A stretch of 64,000 nucleotides of DNA from Rhodospirillaceae bacterium (lineage in GTDB: Bacteria > Pseudomonadota > Alphaproteobacteria > Rhodospirillales > UBA2165). Below, piece by piece: positions 1 through 8,999 of this stretch; the stretch's first letter is position 1, and each line of letters starts with the position of its first letter. A program made the translations under genes and the position numbers. Under the pieces are notes generated by a model that was not told the DNA's origin, did no database searches, and saw only the letters and a list, made by a program, of their open reading frames with translations. Location: positions 1 through 64,000 of the forward strand of contig PBNV01000008.1 of NCBI GenBank assembly GCA_002723345.1, written 5' to 3'.

Positions 1-1725
1 ACGTTTTCGGCGTTTGGGTTCGTCATCGCAATTTTCTCGATCACCGTCTGATGCGCCGCCGCCACTGATTTCCCGATCATCGTTATTTGTCTTGATTCTT
101 TGGATAGCAAAATTCGGCGGGATCAGACTGTCGTCCACTGAGATATCAATCTTTGCATCAAATTTCTTCTCAATTTCGGCGAGGGCTCCCCGCTTGTGAT
201 TAAGGACATACAGCGCCGCTGACGATTGCATGGCGACAGTCATCATGGTGGCGGGTTTTTTGGCACACTCTTCCTCGATTCCTCTCAGAACGTGGAGCGC
301 AGTGGATTCTGTTGAGCGTAGTATGCCAGATCCCGCGCAATGCGGACATACATCGGTCGTCGTTTCAGTAATGCTCGGACGTAGCCGTTGCCGTGATAAT
401 TCCAGTAGACCGAAGGGACTGATCCGTCCGATCTGGATACGGGCACGGTCGCGGCGCATACCTTCTTTGAGCCGCCGCTCGACAGCCGTTTGGTTGCGGT
501 GGAAATCCATATCAATGAAATCTATTACTATCAGCCCGGCCATATCCCTGAGCCGAAGCTGCCGTGCGATTTCCGTCGCGGCCTCTAGATTTGTCTTAAG
601 GGCTGTTTCCTCGATATTTCGGCCCCGCGTTGACCGCCCCGAGTTTACGTCCACGGCTACAAGCGCTTCTGTGGCATTGATAACAATATATCCACCGGAT
701 TTTAGCTGGACTTCCTGTCCAATCATGGACTCAAGTTGGTTTTCGATATTATACCGGCTGAAGACAGGAACAATCGGGTCTTTATAGGGTTGTACCCGTT
801 TGGCGTGGCTTGGCACCAGCAGCTTCATCAAATCCTTGGCCATCCGGTAGCCTTCGTCCCCTTCGACAAAAATTTCGTCTACGTCCCGAGTGTACATATC
901 CCGCAAGGCCCGTTTAATTATGTTGGCTTCCTCATGGATGAGGGCCGGCGCGGTGGAGGCTAGCGTAAGTTCTCTCACATCGTTCCAGAGCCGAATCAGA
1001 TACTCGAAATCCCTCTTGATTTCTGCCTTGCCCCGCTCAGCGCCTGCCGTCCGAACGATAACAGCCATACCGTCCGGAATTTTCAGGTCGTTTACAATGG
1101 TCTTGAGACGTTTTCTGTCGGCCCCACTACCTATCTTTCTTGAAATTCCACCACCCTTGCCGGTGTTGGGCATCAATACGCAATAGCGTCCCGCCAGCGA
1201 CAGGTAGGTTGTGAGAGCCGCACCTTTATTGCCGCGTTCTTCCTTAACGACCTGCACCAGCATAATTTGGCGCCGTTTAATAACCTCCTGAATTTTATAA
1301 CGGCGAACCGGTTTGTTGCGGCGGCGGTCATGGCCCTCATCGATGTCATCCCCTCCAAGGGTCTCAATGGCTTTGCCGCTCAACCCTTCCTCACCGTCGT
1401 CGTCATCGTCGTCCGACTCAGTGTCTGCCTCCCGTGCTTGCTCGTCCTCCGCGATCAACTGTTCCCGGTCAGCAACAGGGATTTGATAGTAATCCGGGTG
1501 GATTTCACTAAACGCCAGAAAGCCGTGTCGGTTGCCACCATAATCTACAAAGGCAGCTTGCAGGGACGGTTCGACCCTGGTCACTTTTGCAAGATATATT
1601 TTGCCTTTTAGCTGCCTGCGTGCGGCAGATTCGACGTCCAGCTCTTCAAGCTGGGTCCCGTTCAGTAACGCAACCCGGGTCTCTTCCTGGTGGGCCGCAT
1701 CGATTAACATTCGTTTTGTAGCCAT
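1..1725 (-). CDS. rne: Ribonuclease E/G, C-terminal part cut by window edge
   Basis: Endoribonuclease that starts mRNA decay and processes rRNA and tRNA precursors at the heart of the degradosome. Reading the minus strand from the ATG at 1725 gives 575 open codons to the window edge. They contain the N-terminal S1-type domain (about residues 35-150) with an Asp/Glu-rich insertion (about 80-110) typical of alphaproteobacterial RNase E. The DNase I-like catalytic part has two acidic stretches (VAVDVNSG and VIDFIDMD) that hold the metal-binding aspartates, followed by the CPHCAGSG Zn-link. After that the protein becomes charged and low in complexity, as expected for the degradosome scaffold, and it continues past position 1. 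The start is supported by AAGGAG about 15 bases upstream. Divergent from amiC. RNase G is unlikely because of the insertion and the charged tail. Confidence 0.95.
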   Translation of the reverse strand, partial: MATKRMLIDAAHQEETRVALLNGTQLEELDVESAARRQLKGKIYLAKVTRVEPSLQAAFVDYGGNRHGFLAFSEIHPDYYQIPVADREQLIAEDEQAREADTESDDDDDDGEEGLSGKAIETLGGDDIDEGHDRRRNKPVRRYKIQEVIKRRQIMLVQVVKEERGNKGAALTTYLSLAGRYCVLMPNTGKGGGISRKIGSGADRKRLKTIVNDLKIPDGMAVIVRTAGAERGKAEIKRDFEYLIRLWNDVRELTLASTAPALIHEEANIIKRALRDMYTRDVDEIFVEGDEGYRMAKDLMKLLVPSHAKRVQPYKDPIVPVFSRYNIENQLESMIGQEVQLKSGGYIVINATEALVAVDVNSGRSTRGRNIEETALKTNLEAATEIARQLRLRDMAGLIVIDFIDMDFHRNQTAVERRLKEGMRRDRARIQIGRISPFGLLELSRQRLRPSITETTTDVCPHCAGSGILRSTESTALHVLRGIEEECAKKPATMMTVAMQSSAALYVLNHKRGALAEIEKKFDAKIDISVDDSLIPPNFAIQRIKTNNDDREISGGGASDGDRENCDDEPKRRKR

Positions 1726-2196
1726 GTACCTTAAAACTCCTTGCTCCCCGGTTCCTGTGTCCATTGTAGGACAAACACGAAAGGGAGACTCGTTCAAATG
1801 AGCTGGTGGCGCCGACGAACCGTCTCACGTGCGCATTACTCGAACCGTCCGCAACTAAGTTACGGACCGAGTCTCGTGCATTGTTTCGGGCTGCTATCAC
1901 CAGCATAGTCTGTTCAATCACCATTATATGTTCGGAAGAAAGCGGCAAATATATGCTCTTGCTGCCGTCAAATTGAAAACGCGGAACACATTGGAACCCA
2001 TGCGCCAGCCGCGCTTTCTCCTCCGATTTAACTTTTCCGTAATTAACATAACCGTAGGATTTTCATTCGACAATCATTATTAAGGCATATCAGCAGAGTT
2101 CGGCGGGTGCAGACCGAAGCAGACGGGGACATGCCTGAACGTGTAATGTCCTGAAAAGCTGCAGTGTCTTCCGTAAAAAGAAACATTGTGCGGGCG
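1726..2196. promoter_or_regulatory. Divergent rne / amiC control region and long leaders
   Basis: A 471-base stretch without a convincing gene between two divergent essential genes. It must hold the promoters of both. Long 5' leaders are usual for rne, whose mRNA is often autoregulated by RNase E cleavage in the leader (known in enterobacteria; inferred here). The element ACGGTTCG occurs twice on the minus strand. I found no clear riboswitch, terminator or operator. The 100-residue minus-strand reading frame here overlaps the rne leader and has no protein-like features. Confidence 0.4.
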
Positions 2197-3414
2197 ATGA
2201 CAAAACGACTTCTTTTCAGAAACTTTGCGGTACTCTTTTGGATCAGCGGTCTTACAGTAGCCTCAGTAATACCTGTTCGGTCGGAACCAACGGTGTCTGC
2301 GGTGCGCCTTGGAGTACATGTAGATAAAACCCGGATCGTTATTGAACTGTCCGACAGGGTCGATTTCCGAATCTTTCCGATGATCTCGCCCTACCGGTTG
2401 GTCGTTGATTTGCCAGCAATGAAGTGGCGGGCGAAACCTCGGCTGGATTTTCATCGGACGGGTTTGGTGAGCGGCCTGAGATATGGTCTGTTCAGTTCGA
2501 CTGCCTCGAGAATTGTCCTTGATTTAGATATGCCTGCGCGGGTGAAGAATTCGTTTATCCTTCCCCCCGCCGGGGGGAAACCGTACCGACTGGTTTTAGA
2601 CATTGTTAAGACGAGCCACATTAATATGACCTCCAATGAGCAAACATCTCGCCATACGGTAAAACCTCACGTGCCGCCGGCACGAGAGGCTTTACTGGGG
2701 CCACCGGGCCGAAAACCCGATCCCATGAATTTCAACAAACGAGTGGTCGTAATTGATCCAGGTCACGGTGGCGTTGATCCAGGAGCCGTAACGCGCAACG
2801 GGATCCTCGAAAAGCACGTGGTATTGGCAGCCGCGAAGGTCTTTAAGAAACGATTGGAACAAAGCGGACGGTACAAAGTTTTTCTGACCCGCGACCGTGA
2901 CGTGTTTGTTCGGTTACGGGATCGCATCGCATTCGCGCGGTCCAAGAATGCAGAGTTGTTTGTCTCTCTTCATGCCGACGCCACCAAAAGTAGAAAGGTT
3001 CGGGGTATGTCTGTATATACATTGTCGGAACGAGCTTCTGACAAGGAAGCTGCTGCATTAGCAGAAAAAGAAAACAAGTCTGACCTCATCGCGGGCGTCG
3101 ATCTTAGTGCGAATTCGAAGGAGGTCACTGATATCCTGATCGACCTTGCTCAACGAGAGTCCATGAATGAGTCCTCCAGGTTTGCCAGTGTCCTCGTTGA
3201 TAAAATGTCGGGTGTTGGCCCGCTTTTACCTAACAGCCACCGGTTCGCTGGTTTCGCTGTTCTTAAAGCACCTGACGTTCCCTCTGTGCTGGTCGAGCTC
3301 GGATTTCTATCTAATGAACGCGATGCCAGGGCTTTGCTCAGTGGAACCCACCGGACCAAAGTGGCTGATGCTCTTTACCGGGCCGTTGACGAATACTTCA
3401 ATCCGGTGGAATAA
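2197..3414 (+). CDS. amiC: N-acetylmuramoyl-L-alanine amidase (AMIN + Amidase_3)
   Basis: Periplasmic zinc amidase that cuts the bond between MurNAc and the stem peptide, needed to separate daughter cells. The chosen ATG gives 405 residues starting with a Sec-type signal (MTKRLLFRNF, then a hydrophobic run to about residue 28). A frame-compatible GTG at 2164 would only add polar residues before the signal. Next come an AMIN domain (about 35-130), a proline-rich linker, and the catalytic domain (about 180-400). Zn and catalytic residues are visible: His190 in DPGHGG, Glu in GILEKH, His259 in SLHAD, and Glu367 in VELGFLSN. A roughly 40-residue segment after SLHAD fits the autoinhibitory helix of AmiC-type enzymes that need EnvC/NlpD-like activators. 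Followed by mrcA on the same strand, so both act on the septal wall. Confidence 0.92.
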   Translation: MTKRLLFRNFAVLFWISGLTVASVIPVRSEPTVSAVRLGVHVDKTRIVIELSDRVDFRIFPMISPYRLVVDLPAMKWRAKPRLDFHRTGLVSGLRYGLFSSTASRIVLDLDMPARVKNSFILPPAGGKPYRLVLDIVKTSHINMTSNEQTSRHTVKPHVPPAREALLGPPGRKPDPMNFNKRVVVIDPGHGGVDPGAVTRNGILEKHVVLAAAKVFKKRLEQSGRYKVFLTRDRDVFVRLRDRIAFARSKNAELFVSLHADATKSRKVRGMSVYTLSERASDKEAAALAEKENKSDLIAGVDLSANSKEVTDILIDLAQRESMNESSRFASVLVDKMSGVGPLLPNSHRFAGFAVLKAPDVPSVLVELGFLSNERDARALLSGTHRTKVADALYRAVDEYFNPVE

Positions 3415-3550
3415 AAGGGCGGAAATTTATTGTGGTTAAGCGTAAATGGCAAAAATCTTCAATTTACCGCTGATTCGAGCAACATCATCTTTCAAGATGG
3501 GCTGTGCCCTAATTGCGCCATATTTTAAGGCGAAATAGTTGAGAAAAATC

Positions 3551-5974
3551 ATGATAAGAACGTTTTTCTTTTTCGTCAGCACACTCATTATATTGACCGT
3601 CGTTGGTGCCGCAGGCGGCATTTACATATTCTACACTTTTGGCCGTGGCCTGCCTGACTATAGGCAGCTGGCAGACTATAAACCGCCCGTGATGACCCGC
3701 GTCCAGGCGGGGGATGGCCGTTTGCTTGTGGAGTACGCCATCCAGAAAAGGGTTTTCGTGCCAGGAAGCGCTATTCCAAAACTCGTTGTCCAAGCCATGT
3801 TGTCGGCGGAAGACAAAAACTTCTATTATCATCCCGGCGTTGATTTCATTGGCGTAGCGCGGGCGATACTGACCAATGTTAAGAATATTACGACGGGCCG
3901 TCGGCTCGTTGGTGCTTCAACGATCACTCAGCAAGTGGCCAAGAACTTTTTACTTACGTCGGATGTTACGATGGAACGTAAAGTAAAGGAAGCGATCCTC
4001 GCTTTCCGGATTGAACGGGCGTTGTCTAAAGATCGAATTCTCGAACTCTATCTCAACGAAATATACCTTGGGTTCGGATCTTACGGTGTCGCTGCAGCGG
4101 CGCTTAACTATTTCAACAAATCTCTGGATCGTTTGACCATTGCCGAAGCCGCGTTCATTGCGGCTCTCCCTAAAGCTCCCAATAATTATAATCCATATAA
4201 ACGGCCTGTGGCAGCGAGGGGGCGACGGGATTGGGTGATTGGACGGATGCTGGAAGACGGGGTTATTACGCCGGCGCAGGCTCAAGATGCCCGGTCGCAG
4301 CCATTGCTCGTTCGCAAACGGGATGAAACGGAATACGTCCAGGCAAAATATTATGCGGAAGAGGTGCGCCGGGAACTCGTGGCACGCTATGGGGAGGAGG
4401 AACTCTATAAAGGTGGACTGTCAGTAAGGACGACGCTGAACCCGCAGCATCAGAGAATAGCCGTTCGAGCGCTTCAAAGCGGGCTGGAAGCGTATGACCG
4501 ACGACACGGGTGGCGGGGGCCAATAAACACCATTGATGTCTCTCGCGGCTGGTTAGATGCTCTAACGTCTCTCAAACAACCAAAAGGGCTTGGCTCCTGG
4601 CAGCTGGCGGTGGTCTTAAGCGCGACGGAGGCCCGTGTTGAGATCGGCCTTGGTGACGGAAGTTTGGGGACCATACTATTGGAAGATCTTAAATGGGCGC
4701 GACAGTGGCTTGAGGGCGAAAAGCTCGGCCCGCGGGTCAAAAGCGCGGCGCGTGTGCTCCAGGCCGGCGCTGTGATTGTCGTGGAGGACATCACCACTGT
4801 TAATGACAACTCTGCGCTTGCGGGTAGCCGGTACGCCCTGCGTCAGATTCCAGAGGTTGAGGGCGCTCTGATTGCGATGGATCCCCATACCGGTCGCGTG
4901 TTGGCCATGGTTGGTGGCTATGATTATGATAAAAGTCAGTTCAACCGTGCGGTTCAGGCACGCCGGCAGCCAGGCTCAGCCTTCAAACCGTTTGTCTATT
5001 TGGCAGCCCTGGATAAAGGGTTTACGCCTTCGACGCTAATATTGGATGCGCCCTTCGTGATTGATCAAGGGCCGGGATTGCCAAAATGGCGGCCGGCGAA
5101 CTACACCAAAAAATTTTATGGTCCCAGTACCATGCGGCTCGGAATTGAAAAATCTCGAAATTTGATGACAGTTAGGCTCGCGCAGACCGTCGGCATAGAA
5201 AATGTTGCGCAATACGCGAAAAGATTTGGTATCTCAGAAAAGTTACCGCCCCAACTTTCCATCTCGTTGGGAGCGGGGGAAACCACCCTACTTAACTTGA
5301 CAGCGGCTTATGGCATGCTCGTCAATGGCGGCAAAAGGATCCGGCCTACTCTGATCGACCGGATCCAGGATCGTGCAGGTAAAACGGTGTTCAAGCACGA
5401 CGCTCGAGTTTGTTCAAATTGCCAGCCAGATTTCTGGACCGATCAATCGGTCCCGACCGTGCCGGACATAAGAGATGTCGTAACAAAGCCCTCTAGTGCG
5501 TTTCAAATGGTTTCTATGCTCGAGGGAGCTGTCGAGCGTGGAACGGCCCGAGGGATTAAGGCCGTGGGTAAGCCGTTGGCAGGCAAGACGGGAACCACCA
5601 ATGATGCCCTTGACACGTGGTTTTTGGGTTTTTCACCGGATTTGGTAGTAGGTGTTTTTGTAGGCTTTGATACCCCCCGGTCTCTTGGAAAACGGGAGCA
5701 GGGTGCGAGCGTTGCGGCACCGATTTTTAGAGAATTTATGGCGAAAACGCTCGCTGGCAAACCAGCTATTCCTTTCCGCATTCCGCCAGATATTCGTCTT
5801 GTTCGCGTCAACAGCACAACGGGGCGGCCGGCGACGCCAGGCGACAGCCGCGTCATTCTAGAAGCCTTTAAACCGGGAACAATCCCCGTAGGTCGTCAGC
5901 AAGTTCTGAGCGGTGTCGGCGAAGCCGATCCAGCGAGACCATCACCGACGTTTGGGACCGGTGGGTTATATTGA
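3551..5974 (+). CDS. mrcA: Penicillin-binding protein 1A (bifunctional glycosyltransferase/transpeptidase)
   Basis: Class A penicillin-binding protein that polymerises lipid II and cross-links peptidoglycan. About 807 residues: one N-terminal membrane anchor (about 5-27); a GT51 domain with AEDKNFYYHPGVD, GASTITQQVAKNF and ELYLNEIYLG (about 85-190); an OB-like insertion typical of PBP1A; and a transpeptidase domain with GSAFKPF (SxxK serine), SRN and GKTGTTND. It ends in a short proline-rich tail. The frame extends back to a TTG at 3539, but the ATG at 3551 puts the hydrophobic anchor at the very N-terminus. It lies 136 bases after amiC on the same strand and may share its transcript. Length and motif order match the family, with nothing missing. 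Confidence 0.95.
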   Translation: MIRTFFFFVSTLIILTVVGAAGGIYIFYTFGRGLPDYRQLADYKPPVMTRVQAGDGRLLVEYAIQKRVFVPGSAIPKLVVQAMLSAEDKNFYYHPGVDFIGVARAILTNVKNITTGRRLVGASTITQQVAKNFLLTSDVTMERKVKEAILAFRIERALSKDRILELYLNEIYLGFGSYGVAAAALNYFNKSLDRLTIAEAAFIAALPKAPNNYNPYKRPVAARGRRDWVIGRMLEDGVITPAQAQDARSQPLLVRKRDETEYVQAKYYAEEVRRELVARYGEEELYKGGLSVRTTLNPQHQRIAVRALQSGLEAYDRRHGWRGPINTIDVSRGWLDALTSLKQPKGLGSWQLAVVLSATEARVEIGLGDGSLGTILLEDLKWARQWLEGEKLGPRVKSAARVLQAGAVIVVEDITTVNDNSALAGSRYALRQIPEVEGALIAMDPHTGRVLAMVGGYDYDKSQFNRAVQARRQPGSAFKPFVYLAALDKGFTPSTLILDAPFVIDQGPGLPKWRPANYTKKFYGPSTMRLGIEKSRNLMTVRLAQTVGIENVAQYAKRFGISEKLPPQLSISLGAGETTLLNLTAAYGMLVNGGKRIRPTLIDRIQDRAGKTVFKHDARVCSNCQPDFWTDQSVPTVPDIRDVVTKPSSAFQMVSMLEGAVERGTARGIKAVGKPLAGKTGTTNDALDTWFLGFSPDLVVGVFVGFDTPRSLGKREQGASVAAPIFREFMAKTLAGKPAIPFRIPPDIRLVRVNSTTGRPATPGDSRVILEAFKPGTIPVGRQQVLSGVGEADPARPSPTFGTGGLY

Positions 5975-6148
5975 TAGCATTGCCGTGCGATGCGCGCGGG
6001 CCCAGTGATCGCGGTCAAGGCACATTTTTTTGGCGCCTAGCCATTCTAGTCCTCGGTCTATTCTTGCGCCGACAGGCTCTCTATCCTTGCTCATGAGCGA
6101 CGAACCAATTAAAAGCGAGCAGTTGGATCGAAAACGGTGAGTGGCAGG

Positions 6149-7271
6149 ATGCGTGCTGAAGTTGAACAGCAGGTCGCAGATATCAAGCAGTCTTTAGAGC
6201 TGCTGAGGAGGCGACTTTGACTACGATAAATCAGTTCGCAAGCTCGACGAATTAAACACGATCGCGGAGGACCCCAACCTGTGGGATGATCCGAAGCACG
6301 CTCAATCTGTGATGCGGGATAGAACGCGGCTGGAAAATGGGATTGCGTCCGTGGACTCCATCTCTCGCGATCTCTCGGACAATGTTGACCTTCTCGAACT
6401 TGGCGAGGCGGAGGGTGATCAAGAAGTGATAGGTGAGGCGGAGGCGGCGCTCAGGAACCTCTCCCAGAGCGTTGAGAAGGCCCGTATTCAAGCGCTGCTC
6501 TCCGGTGAGGCTGATGGCAACGACTGCTACCTGGAAATTCATGCCGGCGCCGGTGGTACGGAAGCGCAAGATTGGGCGCAAATGCTGCAACGCATGTACG
6601 TGCGCTGGTGTGAGAAACGGGGTTATAAACTTGAATGGCTTGAGGAGAGCATTGGCGAGGAAGCCGGTATCAAAAGCAGTGTGGTGCGGGTGAACGGCGC
6701 AGAGGCTTATGGTTGGCTCAAAACCGAGAGCGGTGTTCACCGTTTGGTTCGCATCTCGCCCTATGATGCTAGTGCCCGGCGCCATACTAGCTTTGCATCT
6801 GTCTGGATTTTTCCGGTCATCGATGACAATATCGAAGTTGAAATCGAAGAAAAAGACCTGCGCGTGGACACGTATCGGGCGTCAGGTGCTGGCGGTCAGC
6901 ATGTGAACAAAACAGATTCTGCGGTGCGTATCACTCACCTGCCCACGGGGATCGTCGTTCAGTGCCAAAATGACCGCTCGCAGCACCGAAATCGCGCGGC
7001 TGCCTTCGATATGCTTCGCGCCAGATTGTATGAAGTCGAACTGCAAAAGCGTGAACAAGTGGCCCAAGCTGAACACGACGCGAAGACTGATATTGGTTGG
7101 GGGCACCAAATCCGATCTTATATACTTCAGCCCTATCAACTAGTGAAAGATTTGAGGACGGAGCTGGAAACTTCAAATACTCAAGGTGTTCTCGACGGAG
7201 ATCTTGATGATTTTATGGCGGCAGCGCTCGCTTCCCGCATTGAAGCTAATGAAAATGAGGGCCCAACTTAG
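6149..7271 (+). CDS. prfB: Peptide chain release factor 2, made by programmed +1 frameshift
   Basis: Class I release factor that reads UAA and UGA and triggers peptidyl-tRNA hydrolysis. The gene is in two frames: 23 codons from the ATG at 6149 run into TGA at 6218-6220, and the remaining 350 codons are in the +1 frame from GAC at 6219 to TAG at 7271. The joined product of 373 residues matches the usual RF2 length and puts the GGQ motif at 248-250, near the E. coli position. The codon-recognition loop reads [15 protein letters not shown], the SPY variant of SPF that I expect in alphaproteobacteria. The ORF visible without the shift starts at 6309 and lacks the N-terminal helices. The stop overlaps the stop of the convergent DUF455 gene in the shared tetranucleotide TTAG. 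Confidence 0.95.
6206..6221 (+). promoter_or_regulatory. prfB +1 frameshift signal (autoregulatory)
   Basis: The stretch has the three parts of the known RF2 recoding site. AGGAGG (6206-6211) acts as an internal Shine-Dalgarno element. CTT (6215-6217) is the slippery codon. TGAC (6218-6221) is the poorly read stop. When RF2 is scarce, ribosomes pause at UGA, slip one base forward and continue as Asp-Tyr-Asp. The spacing is the same as in the E. coli signal. This is a direct sequence observation, with the mechanism taken from the known family. Confidence 0.96.
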
Positions 7272-8062
7272 TCCGTTGCAAAAGGTTCGTAATAAGCGCG
7301 GGGAAATCCAGCGGCTGTTCTGGCCTCGATGGCGAAGGGTGGTTTAAGGAGGCCTTTAAAGCGTTTTCGAACCAGATCTTGAAAAGTTTGGGCTGGGTCA
7401 AGACCGCGCCGCTCACAAATATAGTCGAACCATTTTACGCCGGCCGCTACGTGCGCAATTTCCTCTTGAGCAATTGTGTTCAGGATTGATGCGGCGACCT
7501 CATCGCCCGCTGATTTTAGTTTTTCAATAGCCCCCGGTGCCGTGTCCAAGCCCCGGGCCTCAAGGACCAGGGGAACAATGGCTAACCGCGCAAGGATATC
7601 GTCCGAAGTCGACTCTGCGGCCTCCCATAGCCCGTCATGGGCAGCAAGTTCGCCATAAGAGCTTCCGTGGTCTTCCAGATATTTTTGCAGGGTGGTGAAG
7701 TGGCGCGCTTCGTCTGAACCCACTTCTGCCCAGTCGTCATAAAATTCCCTCGGTAAACTCGGGTCGGTAAACCTCGTGATAAGATCCCATGTAAGATCGA
7801 TGGCATTCAGCTCGATATGCGCGATTGCATGCATGAAAGCCACTCGACCATTTTTTCTGCCCAGGCGACGACGGGGCATCGCTCTTGGGTGCAATAACTC
7901 AGGCTTGTCGGGTCGATTGGGCCGGACTGGTGGGTTAGCGGATCCAATCTCCACCACAACACCCTTTCGCCAGCGTTGCCAGAGATCTTGGGATAAAGCC
8001 GCCTTTTGTAACGCATCTGCTTCTAGCAGGATGGTACAAGCGCATTCAGCGAGGGAATGCAT
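7268..8062 (-). CDS. DUF455 ferritin-like protein
   Basis: A 264-residue all-helical protein of the DUF455 family, which belongs to the ferritin-like superfamily. The likely di-iron ligands are visible: Glu and His in [10 protein letters not shown] (about 105), Glu-x2-His in SDEARHF (about 140), Glu in VLEARGL and Glu-x2-His in QEEIAHV (about 215). The biochemical role of the family is not established. A related fold in MiaE hydroxylates tRNA bases, so a small-molecule or tRNA oxygenase is possible but unproven. The gene runs convergently into prfB and their stops share TTAG. No strong ribosome binding site is seen before the ATG at 8062. Confidence 0.8.
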   Translation of the reverse strand: MHSLAECACTILLEADALQKAALSQDLWQRWRKGVVVEIGSANPPVRPNRPDKPELLHPRAMPRRRLGRKNGRVAFMHAIAHIELNAIDLTWDLITRFTDPSLPREFYDDWAEVGSDEARHFTTLQKYLEDHGSSYGELAAHDGLWEAAESTSDDILARLAIVPLVLEARGLDTAPGAIEKLKSAGDEVAASILNTIAQEEIAHVAAGVKWFDYICERRGLDPAQTFQDLVRKRFKGLLKPPFAIEARTAAGFPRAYYEPFATD

Positions 8063-8288
8063 GGGAGAAAAACCCTGTCCGTAGCGTGCAACTCGGACGT
8101 GTTTCTAGCACAAAACTCCTGGTTGGTATAGCCTCTGCCAACCTGCGATCAAAACAAAAACGGAAAATAAGCCGTGGGGAGAGATTTTGCTGGCTAAGAT
8201 GTCGCCAGTAGGAGCAACGCGGCGATTATAGTTTAATGGACCGGGGCCATGATTTGAGTTCGATAATTTTTTAAGGAGACTGGCACAG

Positions 8289-8981
8289 ATGTTTCAAAAG
8301 GAAAATTTGAACTACGCACCGATTCCGCTTCCGCACCGATCAAAGATGAGCGATGAGGAGATGCGCATGGCGGCTGAGGGTTTTCTGGTTAAGATGTCCC
8401 AGCGTCACACGGTCAGAGATTATGCAGCCCGGACGGTCGATCGGGCGGTAATTGAGCGCTGCATTGAGACAGCGGGGTTGGCCCCCAGCGGCGCAAATCA
8501 TCAGCCTTGGCATTTTGTTGCCATCTCGGATGCTGACGCTAAAAAAGAAATTCGCTTAGCGGCCGAAGAGGAAGAGAACCGATTTTATTCCGGCAAAGCA
8601 GGGGACGAGTGGATCAAGGCGCTCGAGCCAATAGGTACGACTGCCTCAAAGCCACATTTGGAAGAGGCTCCGTGGCTTATCGTTATTTTTGCTGAGAGGT
8701 ATGGTGTATTCGAAGATGGTGCCCGATACAAAAATTATTACGTGTCAGAGAGCGTCGGAATAGCGACCGGCTTTTTGATCACGGCGCTTCATATTGCGGG
8801 TTTGGTTTCTCTGACCCATACCCCAAATCCAATGACTTTTTTAAGTGACCTGTGTGGCCGGTCGGCGTCAAATAAACCTGTGATGATTTTGGCTGTGGGG
8901 CACCCAACCGACTGCGCAATGGTTCCATCTGTGGCAAAAATCAAGAAGCCGTTAGAGGACATTCTTACGGTTATGTCCTAA
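8289..8981 (+). CDS. Nitroreductase-family flavoprotein (iodotyrosine deiodinase-like)
   Basis: FMN-dependent oxidoreductase of 230 residues. The N-terminal RHTVRDYAARTVD and the following SGANHQPWHFV (about 68-78) form the phosphate- and flavin-binding parts of the nitroreductase fold. The lid segment EEEENRFYSGKAGDEW resembles that of iodotyrosine deiodinase-like members (IYD/HadB branch), which reductively remove halogen from aromatic substrates. The natural substrate in bacteria of this kind is uncertain. A good ribosome binding site (AAGGAG) lies 8 bases before the ATG. It stands alone between divergent DUF455 and convergent glnE. Confidence 0.8.
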   Translation: MFQKENLNYAPIPLPHRSKMSDEEMRMAAEGFLVKMSQRHTVRDYAARTVDRAVIERCIETAGLAPSGANHQPWHFVAISDADAKKEIRLAAEEEENRFYSGKAGDEWIKALEPIGTTASKPHLEEAPWLIVIFAERYGVFEDGARYKNYYVSESVGIATGFLITALHIAGLVSLTHTPNPMTFLSDLCGRSASNKPVMILAVGHPTDCAMVPSVAKIKKPLEDILTVMS

Positions 8982-8999
8982 AATGACCTTGGTATGGTT

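Noticed and set aside
230-787. 185-residue plus-strand reading frame
   Set aside because: It lies fully on the other strand of rne, is rich in Ser and Arg without any family pattern, and has no ribosome binding site.
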